Assembly: GCA_030674155.1 (NCBI GenBank)
Contig: CM060334.1
Coordinates: forward strand, 18,939,014 to 19,003,013
DNA length: 64,000 bases
From: Stramonita haemastoma
Taxonomy: Eukaryota > Mollusca > Gastropoda > Neogastropoda > Muricidae
Direction: 5' to 3'
Within the stretch, counting starts at the first letter, position 1, and the number at the start of each line of letters is the position of its first letter. The position numbers and the translations under genes are program-made. This document shows, piece by piece, positions 37,401-51,400 of the stretch. Below the pieces are notes generated by a model, which did not search any database, was not told the origin of the DNA, and worked only from the letters and a program-made list of their open reading frames with translations.

Positions 37401-40400
37401 AAGAAAATTAAATAAAAATGAAATACATCCAATGCTTATATTCGTAAAACTACTCTGAAAAGTTTTAATATCATTCTTATAAGCTGCAGTGTTCAGTTTT
37501 GCCTCAGAATATTTTTTGGGCCAGTTTCAAATAAGAGTGAAACATAAGTCATCTTAGCAGTTAAGGTTTGAATTTGCAGTTATTTTCCTCTAAATAAATT
37601 TCACAAAAATGGGTAATTGTAATAACAATATGCTTGGTTTTGTCCTACAAGTTTGATGCTATCACTCATACAAAGATAATGCAGCACTGACCAAATCACA
37701 ATTTTGCAAATTCTTTTCTGAAAATATGAATATCTGTTTATGAAATTAAAAAAAGAGAAAGATAATCCATTTATGGAAAAAATTTAATTAAAAAAAGATA
37801 AACACTGTTGGAATCATGGACTGAAGCTAAAAAAAAAAACAAAAAAAAAACAAAACATAAAGCTCTGTACTTCTTAACAAAGTCCCTACACGTTAAATCC
37901 TGCAGAGAAATCCACACTGCTATAATGAAAAAACACCTTGCCAGACTTTCATGTGGAAGGCTAGGAAAATTTCTGCCTTATCATTACCTATGCAGCGGTT
38001 GACGTGTGTGTGAAAGCCATCATGCGAGTTTACATGAGAGCAAGCTTTACATCATTACAAGGGGAATGCAGATATTGGTGGTATAAACAGCATTGTGATG
38101 TACATACATCCTAGTTCTATCAATTACTTCTACAGGAATTTGAAGGCTTGGCTAGGACATTCTCACTACAGTATGGTAGGTAAATACTCATAAAATAGAA
38201 GGTCAAAAACATGTATGCCCTATACATCAGTCTGTAAAGCCTACTAGGTCACAAAAATACAAGATGGCAATGAACTAACAATTGTCCATTTTTTTCATTA
38301 CGGATTTTCTTATTAATGTTCTTTGATTTATTTGGTGGATTCTTTTTTAAGATGGGGGAAAAAGGGGGGGGGGGGGGGGGGGGGGTTTCTGAAATATAAA
38401 CATATTGGCAACAGTCTGAACCAGTACAGAAACACTGAACAATACCCACTTGCTGTTTCTTTTCCAAAAACATTATGTTTCACAACAATTTTAAGTGCTT
38501 GAAAAATGAAAACAATTGAAAAAGGTACGCCCCAGAATATGGTCCGGTGAATGTCTTAAAGGAAAGGATTGTCAAGACAAACATTTGGAAAAAGGTCATG
38601 AAAATTACTTAACGCCAACAATGTCATTAACTGGTTCACCACCGAGACAGCAAAATGTAGACTTTAGAATGGGAAAGGCAACTAAACACGGAGGGAAAGT
38701 TGAAACAAGAAGAAGTAACGAGGCACTGCTCCACGACTTGATGACCACAGCCGAGAACACTGGTTTTATGACTTGATAATGATGCTTCAAAGCAGGAGAA
38801 AGACAAAAAAGCAAAGGAGGACCTAAATACAGATTTAAATCTTAGTTTATGGCCACTGCCTCATCACCTCAGTGTCCCCATCTTTCTGCCCAGTTCCAAG
38901 GAGAGAATGCAACCAACTGTGTAAGAAAAAGTGACACCAAAGCAGCTGTCCCAGTTACACTCAGAACTCCCACTCAGGGGGATAAAACGCCTGGTTACAA
39001 ACAATGAGGAAAACTGGACATGGGGAAATAATATGTCTTCATGACCCCCAAATCCCAGGTCTAAGAATCGTATCTGCCACAGGCAATCCTTGATCAGACC
39101 AGTAGATAAGAGAACTGCCCAAAACTTGTCTTAGAAAAAAACTATGACAGATATTTTATTTTAGGAAAGGAAAAAAATTGAGAACAGGTGTGGTAAAAAT
39201 ATCCCTGGTATCAGCAAGAAAAAGTTGACGAGAGCAATGGGAGCAAGATCTCACAGAAACCATCAGGTTCCAATGAATTTCAGAAACGAAAAATATGCAA
39301 AAATCTGTTAGAAAGCCAACGAAGTCAATAAGGAAACACCCAGACCTGACATGACACCACACTCAAGTACAACAGAATAGAAAAACACCAAACAAAAATC
39401 TATGTTCAAACACTTTTCCAATATACACAAAATATTCACATCAACGTTTTTATCACTGTTGCTTCTACAAAGTAGGTGGTCCACGTGTCTTGAGTAAGAG
39501 ATATGCAAAATCAGTTTTGGCCGATGCGAAAGTGACCACCACGAAACAACTTCAAGACAAACACTGGATGGTATTGTAGCAACCTAAAATCATTCAAGTG
39601 GGACTATTAATCGCCTTCAACACAATGGCTTGACTTCAGAAAATCACTGTCTGATGTCTGTTTTGGGGACACTATTTCTTCAAAAATGAATAATAAAAGT
39701 AGTTTTATGAGAAATAAAAATGATTTCCAAGGCTTCTTTTTTTTTTTAGGGAGTATCGAGGGAGAGGCGGGGTTAACAGATCAAATGTGTTGCAAGTGTT
39801 AAGTGAGGATTTTTGGTTCGATTAACAGTATTCTTTTCATCATCAGAATGCAAGTTCTGAAAACATTTTTTTCAAGTCCTATATATTGACACTTTTAAAA
39901 CTCATTCTTTAGCAGTGTGGATCTTCAAATTTAAAGCAGACAAAAAATAACAGGGTCATGACCTGATTGCATGTTGCACAACAATAAAAATTCAAACCTC
40001 TGCATTTCAGCCACCTCCATTCCAATCACCGATCATTGTAAGCTGTTCACATCTCAACAATTGATGTCCGCAATAAAACCTTACATATTAAAGAGTGGGG
40101 CTTTTTTGTCATAAATCTCTTCTGCTGTACCACTTTTTCTTTCTTCCATGTTTCACATGGAGTCTTCAAAAGATGGCATCACTATCAATCAAACAGAATA
40201 AAAACATGACTGATAAAAAGTTTGGGCAGAAAGCCACAGTAAAGATCCATAATTCCAAATTATGAACATCAATTAAAAATAAGTAGATAAAAAGAATTTG
40301 TGATTGAAAACCTTAAGTTTTGCTAAAATAAAAAAAAAAAAGACAAAGAACAGTAGAAACACTATCTTCAGAGGCTGAAAAATTTACTCCCTGCGATTGT

Positions 40401-41936
40401 TTTTATTTTTAAAGTAGACTATCTGCGGAAATATTTACATTATACATTTTTTCTTTGAAGCAAGGATCAAAATTTCCCAAAACTTTCAAACTTGAAAATT
40501 ATGTAAATAAAACAACAGCAACAAAAAAACCCTCCTGCCTAAAACGCAGTTTCCTCTAATATTATAAGTATACATATAAGTATACAACTGTACAGAAGTT
40601 GCTCTCTTTTATTTAAAAAATACATCAGCTTTAAAATGGTCAACAACTACATGTTATTTTTTTAGAAGGAAAATGTTCCTGAAGTAGACTTGATAATAAA
40701 ACTAATACACACTACTGGATTGCTTTGTGCATCATTTTATATTAGTAGGTACAGTACTGTGTTGGTGGGTCGTCTTTATAGATAGACACAGATGTCTTTT
40801 CCATTTCTGATTTTTGTTTGCTGACACACTTTCTCTCCAGAAGAGCAAGCAGATTTTTTTCTTTTGCATTCAGATAAATGGAAGACCACTCAACGTCAAA
40901 ATGGCACAATTCAGCATCTTGCATGTCTGAGAAAATAACTTGGCTGAGAGATTTGACTGTTCCAAAAAAAAAAAACAAAAACAAAATTTAAGCATTTTCT
41001 TCCATGATCTGTAGCTTGATTTTTAAGGATAATGCCTACCTTTTTTTTTAAAAGGTGTTATTTGTTTTCCCAAAGCAAAAAGGGATGTTAGAATATTAGG
41101 TTAAAATAACACAGTGTGTTCTTTGCTCACTTTTGAATAAAAGGTGACAATGTGCCTAGTGCACACAATAAGGATGGAATCCGAGTTTCTCATAGAAAAC
41201 TCAGATAATCTGCATGATCAGTAACAGTCTGGAAATAAATGTACCAAAATTTCTTGAATGGTATTCCTCACTTAAAATTCGCGGACCATTTTCATCCAAA
41301 TCTACTTGAAAAACAAACTCAAAGAAACTTTATTTTGTTGGTTTCTTTTTGAAGTTTAATTTTTTGTTTTGTTTGGGGTTTGGGTTTGTTTGTTGTTTTT
41401 TTGGGGGGAGGGTGCTTTTGTATTTTTTAAATATTTTTTTCTTCTTTCCAGTGACTGACCCCTTGCCTTTGCCCATTTCATGAGCTAGAGTCTTTCTGAT
41501 TATTTACACCCGTTTTTTTTTTATCACGTAGGTAAAAATTTGGTCGTATCAGTATGTATTATGTAAATATACAGCATCCAAATCATCAGCTTATTGTTGA
41601 TATATAAATGCAACAGGTATCACTTTTCCTTCACTTTTGAAAACATACAATTTCATATTTATAAATATATACACACATCATCCTGACATGACCTTGAATA
41701 TTGAACTCGTATATATTCACAGCCAAAAAAAAAAGCAACCAACTTTCATACTGAGTAACTGATTGTACCGCTGACGCTTTCAACAGATGACGACGATCTT
41801 GTGTAAGCTGATGATGTTTTCTTGGTCGAACTGATTTCTTCCTTCACCACAGCGTCGATCAAACTGGGTGAAGTCGTTTGTTTTGTTTTTTTTATTGGAG
41901 TGGAAGATTATCTTGGTGTTGTGTGGCTGCCAAAAC
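28405..41936 (-). other. AT-rich 3' flank of FBXO33; no gene recognised
   Basis: Thirteen kilobases downstream of the FBXO33 stop with few microsatellites and no SINE that I recognise, unlike the rest of the window. Many TTTATT hexamers (AATAAA on the minus strand) occur, so the 3'UTR length is undefined. Open frames of 94-134 codons (for example 31682-32026 and 35646-35981 on -, 32536-32820 on +) lack splice context or known motifs and are left unannotated. Confidence 0.5.
29520..29830. repeat. Degenerate minisatellite, about 50-bp unit, six copies
   Basis: Six units each contain a form of TTTAATTCAAGGACAAAAAT and TACCTATTTTGAATAAACTT, with substitutions and small deletions. They lie in the AT-rich region between the channel and FBXO33 genes. 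Confidence 0.85.
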
Positions 41937-42110
41937 TCAGAGAATACAGGACTTGTCTGTGTTGTTGTTGTTGAGGTCTTGGAAAGGATTCTGGTCCTTC
42001 AGAAGCACCGACATGTAGGCCTTCTCTGCGTCCTCCTCAGAGTGCAGAACAGCTGGAGGCAGCTGACGATCTGACAGGGGGTACCACTGCCGTCCTAGAC
42101 TCTTGGACAC
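41937..42110 (-). CDS. FBXO33: FBXO33 last exon
   Basis: Acceptor TTGTGCAG at 42111-42118 (minus strand), phase 0. Encodes VSKSLGRQWYPLSD and EEDAEKAYMSVLLKDQNPFQ, then a short NNNN-containing end and a stop at 41939-41937. The QVSxxLGxxW segment and terminal acidic/aromatic pattern fit the FBXO33 C-terminus. Confidence 0.85.
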   Translation of the reverse strand: MSKSLGRQWYPLSDRQLPPAVLHSEEDAEKAYMSVLLKDQNPFQDLNNNNTDKSCIL

Positions 42111-45100
42111 CTGCACAACACAGCCCTTTGTCACAACAAGATCCACATTTTCTTCCAAGTCCTACTGATCTCTGTTTTTAACATTCTTAGACAGACAAAT
42201 CTTCACAAAACCTCTGCTGAAGCCAAGAAAGAACACAAAGTATGGGTTACCATATTCATCATAAAGGAAACTACCTTTTAACCTCTTTACTGCGCTGTTG
42301 ACGAACAGCTTTCGATCAAGAAACAGTTGCCAGCAATCCTCAGTTAACGATCGCTGTTCGTCATGATTCAATACTCTCTCTGTTTCATCCAGCATGTGCC
42401 TGAGCAAAATATAATAGTAGCGAAAGGGTTAAACATGAATGAACATAGATGCTACTGACTACAGGGTGAATTTTCACTGGGAAAACTGCATGTCACATGG
42501 AAAAGCACAGACCAGCCCAACCTCTAAAGTTTCTGCAGCCTACTATTTCTTCATTTTCTGCTTTTATAGACACACTGCTAAATCCACCAGGCCAACTATA
42601 TAACATTTAGAAAATGAGACAGACAGACAGACAGAGACAAAGAGAGAGTGAGAGTGAGAATGACTTCATCTGTTGCATTTGGATTATTCTCTTCATGATA
42701 ACGAAACTTCACATATAATATGAAGACAAAGTAAACACACGCCTGTGTGTAAAAGTATACACACGCATGCACTTACGCGCACACACACACATTCATGCAC
42801 AAGCAAGTATCAATGCATACATGCACACATGTTAACACACATGAATTTTCCTTTCTGTTAAATACAAATCGCTTATTTACAAAGCCTATTCTAATAAACA
42901 CAAATATTATAGCAGACATGCCTATCCCAAATTTTCTCTTATCCGAGACATATACTGTATTTTCCAGAAAACAAACCTCTTTAAACCACATCAGCTCCCC
43001 ATGGTTTACAGATCATTATCTGCAAACTATGAATTTTTGTAAATTTCCCCAAAGCCTACGTTTAGCATCGTGATCAGCCTATTTCTAGTCATATCTGATG
43101 ACTTTACTAATGTAAAACATAACTGACTCTGCAAGTTTTACTTTATGGCTAGACATTGCAGTTTAAACATTATTTTCTGTTATTTGGTAATTTGTGCACT
43201 TTTGACACTTCAGTGTCTGAGCACTTTATCCAAAACATCTCTTCATAAAACTGGGAACTGGAAGTTGGTGTAATTAATGATTATCAAAGTTGGTACTCTT
43301 ACAAAACCTTTTTTTCTGTCCCTTTTTCTCACCCTATCAAATGACCATATTTGTTTTAAAAAGAACTTTTGCATGATTATTCTAAACACGTAATAACAAT
43401 TTTTTTTACACACAAGCAACTCTGTCAAATTAAGAGTTTCATATCATGGCCGATTATCTGTCAAAATCAAGAAAAACTGGGTCCTACATTTTCAAAAAAA
43501 CTGTGTACAAATCTATTTATAAGATACACACACTTGTTCAAAATATACAGTATGCTTGATGTACAGCACATCAACTGCAGGGGAAAAAAATCACTAAATA
43601 AGACAATTTTCAAGTCTTAAAGATTCCAATTTCTTCTTTGTCTGCCATTTTGAATCATTTTTATGGCCCCCTGTGCTTGAGGAATGTAGTTTCCAAAGTT
43701 TCTATGAGTTCTGGATATTGCTAAAAAAATTTTGCAACATCTTAAGTTTCCTAATACTGCTTAAAATAACTATCTAAGATTAATTTAAAGGCCATCTGTA
43801 ACCCTCTATTTTTTCTGGAAAAAATACATTGGCTAAAAAAAAAACATGGCTTGCCATCTTCCCTTTAGAATTTTTTTTAAATTTTTTTATAAGACATGGT
43901 GCACTGGACACATATGGTTACCAGATCCCTTTTCGTTTTGTCATTGTACGTGGTCAAGCCCAAATAAGTTTAGGGTTTGGTTGGGGGTTTTTTGCTTTTT
44001 TTCCCTTCTATTTCCAGATGACTTGCAGCTAATATTGTGAAGTGGCTTATCGCCTAGAAAATACAGTGCATGCCTATAAACAGCAACACACTACCATTTT
44101 CATTGAACACAAAAAATTACCTGAAGTGGACTCATCACCCACAAAAACAATGTGGTTTTGTTGCCTTTTTTCTTTTTTCAAATAGGGATTTACTTCTCTA
44201 TTTTCATCACTCTCTGACTCATGTGACCTCTCCCATCAAACTTAAAGGTGAAATCATAAAAGCAAATATCACATACTGCAAAACTCTCATTTCTTACCCC
44301 CTCACTGGAAAAGGCTACTTTCCAAACAGGCTTTCAAATTTTTCACAATTTTTAATTTTTAATTGTCTTCAACAAAATCTTGAGGTTAAAAAAATAAAGG
44401 GGATTACTGCCTGTCTACTGAGCTTGTCCATGTAAGAGAGCCACTTTGTGATGACTGAGCCACTACTTTGGGACTTTTTCCAACAACAACAAAAATAATG
44501 CTTTCAGTATTCAAAGTGTGTTACTTTATCTCAAATAGGTGACATTCACCTATACACACATAACACCTCTAGCATTTTAAATCTTTCCTGGATAAATACA
44601 GGCCCCCTCAATTGCAGTCAGCTCCAGGTGCCTACAAAAGTAAACGTGAGTGACACAACATTCTCAATATTCACCTACACACAGGCTCATGCAAGTATGT
44701 GCGCGCACACACATGCACATGCACTCGCACACACACACAACACACACACCTTTATCAATACTGACTGAAATTCAAAACAACAAAATCTACTCAAATTAAA
44801 CAATCATGAATGGTAACAATGCCGTTAATTAAAAAACAACAACTGTACAACCATACACACAGGCCTGCAGACACAACTATACACATCTCTGCATGCACAC
44901 GCACACACACACACTCGAATTATAAAAAAAAAAAAAAAATTTATGTCAAAAAAAAGGTACGGTGCCCTCACAGACCTGAGCACAAAAATGATAGCGCTCC
45001 TCTCCCTCAGGTGGCACAGTGGTACGGACCAGCTGCAGCCTGCCCTGTCTGTGTCCTCCTCCGACAAGGAATGCATCAGACAGCTCAGCGAGATGTCCAG

Positions 45101-46076
45101 CCTCTGAAGCCTGGGCCTCGCAGCCGAGCGATGGCGATGATGTCCATGGCCGCTAGTTCGATACCTGGACATTTCAGGGCAGCAGATGAATTTCCCAGCA
45201 AACATGGTTACGAGGTATGTTCATCTATAGCCTGCATGTCCTGCTTATCAGTACCAGTATTTACTGAATTTATACTGTATGAAATTCAAAACAAGTCTGT
45301 CTGCTCAAAACATGGAATCGGTGTCTTTAAGGAAAAAAAAACTTAAGCACAATCTGAGCATGCCGGCATAAAATATGTGAAAAATAATTGGACGAACTAT
45401 TCAGTGTTCCCCTCCGTCGACATGGCTATAGTGTCAAAACTGGCAAAAGATTCTCTAGACAGCATTACGTAAGGTAAATTGGACGTTACTCCCTCACTAT
45501 CACACTTAAACTGTTAAAAAGGAATTCTGACAGAAAATTTTTTTTTTTTAATTTCAACTCATGCTGTGCTTCTTTACAAAAAGGCCTTTTAGTCAGGAGT
45601 TAGGTCTTGTGATGAATATAAGAAAAAATCCCCTTTTTAAATATCTGTTATGTTTTCAGAAATGGACACTTTCCTCCAATTTTCAAGCATTCAATGGGTG
45701 ACAAGTCTACCAATACTGGAGTTCTTCTTTGGCTGCTTGGTAAGGAGACCTATCCAGCTATGAATATTTCAGGCAGTTCATCCATCCAGTTATTATTATA
45801 TTTTGATTTACCACACAACCCACAGCACTTTTGCTGGAGCTCCTCCCCACCCTCTACCCATTATGAATAACAATCCTTATTAACAATTGCGCAGTACTGT
45901 CATGTGAAGCAGTTTTGCCCAGGGTCCCATTTTGGTCTTGTTTTTTTGCATTCATCTTTAATTTGAACACAGGTGTTCTTCTTCCTGAAGTTCAAACTAC
46001 ATGGAGATTTACTTATGCCTTTGCATTATTCAGATTACACACACACAACCACACAACACTTTTGCATCAAGATGAG

Positions 46077-46142
<66 letters not shown>

Positions 46143-48382
46143 ATATACACACTCTTACACACACACTTACACACACAGTGACACTAGCCATCATTCAACA
46201 CATTGCCTGACAGCTGCTATCAACTCGCTGACAGACGCACAGTCTTTGCAACCAAGGCCCACATCGCAGGTTCTACTCTAAATGACTTTTTCTTCACAAA
46301 TTCATCTCCCATGCTGAAACTGTTTAACATTTGCAGGATGTTGGGGGGGGGGGGGGGGGGTTTCGTTCCTTGGCTAAGTTCAAAAGTTTACCAATGGTGA
46401 GATTTTGTGTAAGCGACTGTTTGGACCACTCATTAAGGTAGCCGCATTCTGACTTCAGGGATGGTGGCTGCGTACCTGGGTGCATGCGTCTGTTAAAAGT
46501 AATCTGAAGGACTTTGGGGTGAGTGGAGGCTGTTACGTAAGCCTTTGCTAAAAAGCAAAGCCCCAGTCTTCCTTGATGAGGTAACAGGAATTATTCCTTG
46601 CTGTAACCAGATTTAAAACACTGCCTTTATTCTCTTCTTTTGCTCATCATTTTACAAACCACTTTTCCAAGCACATTCCAGTGCATAAGCAATCGCCAAC
46701 TGGTTTCTACCATAAAAAGGAATAGCAGTTACAGTGGACTGATCAATCTGAAGCAATCAGCCAATCAAGAACCACAGCAGAAACAGCAGAAATTTGGCAA
46801 ACAACAATAAAGCACACAAGTACTTCAATGCAGCAACCATCATTCAATTGCATTTATTTCTTTAACTTTTTTTTTTTGGGGGGGTGGGGGGAAGTATTTT
46901 GTTTGTTGTTTGGTTTTTTTTGGGGGGAGGGGGGGTTGCAGCCGACAGGGCATACTGTTCAGACTTGAACACAACTAGATAATAAAATATGGAAAATCTC
47001 CCAGCAAAAATTTGAAAATTGTCACTACAACCTTCACTTGTTTTCAAAAGCAAATCCATTCAATGAGAGTTGACTGGCAGGCACAACTGCAACACTTAGG
47101 AGTTCAGACTGGGTTTTTTTTTTCTCTTCTACCATAGAGTGTGCTGAACATGAGTGATACAGTATAAGTGTACTGGCTTACAAGAAAGCAGGCAGAAGAC
47201 TACCTTGCCAAATATAACTCCAGAAAAACTGTAACAGCCTCATGATGTCCAAACAAACTGTCACTGGGTGAAACATGATACAACACAAACAGAAAACAGC
47301 TGGCATTAACTCATCACAACCACCAAAAAGGGTCGACATCATCTGAAAAAAAAAATATGGTGTAACTACACTGTAAATAGAGATCAAAGTCCTTTTTGAT
47401 GATCATCAATCTTTGCCTGAAAATGAATACCATGTTAAAGCAAACATAATAGAAGTCAAACATTGTTTTCATAAAAATTGGTCATTCATCTGTTATATGT
47501 ATGCTTTGAAAAACTATTTTCTGGTTAACATTTTTCCCAAAGCATTCATCCAGCTACAAGTTCTTTTTTAAAACCAATAAAAACAATGACAACAAACAAA
47601 ACAAAAAACTATAAAAAAAAAAGGGGGGGGGGGAAGAAAGCATCTGGCAGAAAATCAGGATCTACCAGGACCCCTTCGAGTTTTGGGGGCAGTTATTCTA
47701 CAGAGACCTGATCCTGGAGATGATAATGCCTGAGCATGCACTAGCATGTATGCATCACGTGCAATGCGAATGTGAACGACTTTTCAACTTCTGGCTTACT
47801 CTTTAACTTATTCTCTGAAAACAAGTTCTTACTGTTCAACAATTCTATCACAGAATTTTTTCCACTTCTATCAAAGAATTCTTTTCCACTTCTTATCTAC
47901 TTTAAGATCATAATTTTGTTCTTAAACCACTGGAAACTAAATTTGTGTTTTAACTGAAAGTAACTTTTATCAACTAGCATACTTTTATCAACTAAGTTTT
48001 GTTGTTGTTTTTTTACCAGCCCTTGGTTTGTAATACATGATCAATCAATCAATCAAACAGGTCTATAAATAGCACAATGTCATCAAACAGATGTGTATGT
48101 ATACCTCCCTGATTTGGCAGCCTTCCTAACATTCTGACATAAGTGAACACAGAACTATACAAATTCTGTAAAGCTGACATGGAGGGTGTTTGTTCAGGCA
48201 TTTCTGTCAGCTGGTGAGCAAACTTAGAAAGTAAACGCAGCTAAAGAAAGACTGGGGAGGAAGATCTAATCAAGTAACAATAATTCAGATAAGGTCATTG
48301 GACCATCCTGCAGAGATTTAAGCTATCTGAGAACTGTCAGCACACACACACATGCACACACGCATGTACGAGCATGTGCACG

Positions 48383-48475
<93 letters not shown>

Positions 48476-51400
48476 ACCCTAAAAATTAGTTACATTTTCT
48501 AAAAAAATTTTAACTGATCCCCATCCTGCGAAGTCAGCATATGGCTACCTAAACAGTGAAGGGGGGGAGAGACGATCACATACACAAAATTCTCACCGCT
48601 GATGAACCTCTGAGATCTAGCCGAGAAACAAAAACCAAAAAACTGAACCCCCAAAAGAGCCCTGGGGTAAATTCAAAAGCTAACTTTATACAAATTCTAA
48701 CAAAACTAAGGCAGAAAATAGTCATGCCTGCAATGAAAAATGGATACGTGATTTTCAGAAAATAATCACCAGCTGGTCAAAAGAAGCTCCTTTTTTTCTA
48801 AATGGTAATAAGAAATTACATCTTCATAAATATCCTGATTGCACTTGATACAGCCACATGTTTGTCCACAAAGGAAAAACCAACCAGTACTGATAGTGAC
48901 AGAGCCACAGCATGCAGCTTGACAAAGGTCACTGACCAGTACTGATAGTGACAGAGCTACAGCATGCAGCTTGACAAAGGAAACCAACCAGTACTGATAG
49001 TGACAGAGCTACAGCATGCAGCTTTACAAAGGACACCAACCAGTACTGATAGTGACAGAGCCACAGCATGCAGCTTGACAAAGGAAACCAACCAGTACTG
49101 ATAGTGACAGAGCCACAGCATGCAGCTTTACAAAGGACACTGACCAGTACTGACACTGTCATAGCCACACCCTGCATCTCTACAAAGGACACTGACCAGT
49201 ACTGACACTGTCATAGCCACACCACACAGCTTGACAAAGGACACTGACCAGTACAGATAGTGATAACTGACAGAGCCACACCTGCATCTCTACAAAGGAC
49301 ACTGACCATACTGACAGCGACAACTGACAGAGCCATAGCATGCAGCTTGACAAAAGAAACTGACCAGTACTGATAGTGATAGATGATATAGCCACAGCAC
49401 GCATCTCTACAAAGGACACTGACCAGTACTAACACTGTCATAGCCACACCCTGCATCTCTACAAAGGACACTGACCAGTACTGACACTGTCATAGTCACA
49501 CCCTTTATCTCTACAGAGGACACTGACCAGTACTGATAGTGATAGAGCCACACCACACAGCTTGACAAAGGACACTGACCAGTACTTATAGTGATAGATG
49601 ATATAGCCACACCCTGCATCTTGACAAAGGACACTGACCAGTACTGACAGCGATAACTGACAGAGCCACACCATGCAGCTTGACAAAGGCACTGACCAGT
49701 ACTTATAGTGATAGATGATAAAGCCACAGCACGCAGCTTGACAAAGGACACTGACCAGTACTTATAGTGATAGATGATATAGCCCACAGGGAACAAATCC
49801 AACATCACTCACTCAATAGTGCTATTTAGCGCATCCTTTCCTTTTACCTAGTAGTCCAAGTGCGGTCAGTTCCTGCTATAATTAGCACAAGCTGGCCCCA
49901 TCTGGCTGAGATAGGGTGGATTAATTAGCAGCTGAGAGGAGCTGAAAGTGGGAAAAGTAACAGCTGTGAGCCACAGCACGCAGCTTGACAAAGGACACTG
50001 GCCAGTGCTGATAATGACAGATGACACAGCCACACCCTTCCTCTCTCTCTCCCCACAAAGGCCACCCACCGATGAGGCGCAGGGACTGCAGGTGGTGGCA
50101 GCGCCAGGCCAGCATGACGAAGGGGTCCTCGGCGCAGGTGGCGTCGTAGGCTGGGGCTGGCGGTTCTCCATCTCCTCCACCATCTCCAGCTCGCGGAACT
50201 CCTCGCCAGGTGGTTGCCGATGAAGGTGATGGCGGCCACGCTAACGTGGTGGCAGAAGTACTGGCGCAGGCGCACCAGGGGCAGGTGGGGCTGCAGCACC
50301 GAGGTCAGCTCGGCCACGCCCGCGTAGGTGTGCAGCACCACCAGCGTCACCTGCAGGCGCGGCAGGGTCTGGCGGGCGCGCCACCAGGCGCGGTCACAGA
50401 CGTGCTCCTGCCCCCCGCCCCGCGCGCCGTGCACCATCAGGCTCAGCCACCGCAGCTGGCACACGCGCGGGGCCGCCAGGCTCAGCAGCACCTCGTCCGT
50501 CAGGTTGTCGTAGTCCAGGCTGAGGGTGGTCAGCTGGCAGAAGGGCGTCAGGTCGCGCGGGCCGATGTCCACCACCGTGTACACCCAGTCCTCCTTGACG
50601 CTGGCCAGGTGCAGCGTCTGCAGCGACGAGGCGTGCCGCTGCGTCAGGGCCTGCAGCAGGTCCGGCGTGAAGCCCTGCAGCACCTCCATGCACCCCAGGG
50701 ACAGGTGACGCAGGCATCGCGCCGTCACCACCAGCTTCTTGATCAGGTACACGCACCTGAAACACAGTCACACACACCACTGTCACTATATTCTTGATCA
50801 GGTACACGCACTGAAACACAGTCACACACTGTCACCACCAGCTTCTTCATAGGTCACAACCTGGAACACATTCACACACACCACTGTCACCACCAGCTTC
50901 TTCATCAGGTACACGCACCTGGAACACAGTCACACACACCACTGTCACCACCAGCTTCTTCATCAGGTACACGCACCTGAAACACAGTCACACACACACA
51001 CCACTGTCAGCACCAGCTTCTTGATCAGGTACATGCACCTGAAACACAGTCACACACACACACCCACTGTCACCAACAGCTTCTTCATCAGGTACACGCA
51101 CCTGAAACACAGTCACACCACTGTCATCACCAGCATCATCGTCATCACCACAAGTCTGAACAAAAAAGATGGAAAACTGCTGTGGAGAGAGAAACTGTTC
51201 GTTTCCTTTTCCTGCATAAAACTGGTCTTTTTTTTTTCTAGGTAAGCTTAAATTAACTTCTCCATACTCTCCATAAAAATATGCTTCACAACAATTGAAC
51301 AAGCTTACAACGATGTCAGCACTATTCATCAGAGTGGAGATAATAAATGTGATTTATTTAGATGAGGCGAAATAATCGCTCTTTTTCAAAGTTTTTTTTC

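Noticed and set aside
48766..49808. Several minus-strand frames rich in CxSVTISTGQ
   Set aside because: Translation of the 52-60-bp minisatellite in FBXO33 intron 2.
49794..49975. TATA-like element in the dispersed repeat as a promoter
   Set aside because: CTATAA or CTATAAATAG appears in both copies of the repeat, but there is no adjacent gene start.
50210..50797. 195-codon plus-strand frame rich in His/Gln/Arg
   Set aside because: Antisense shadow of FBXO33 exon 2, caused by its GC-rich codon use.
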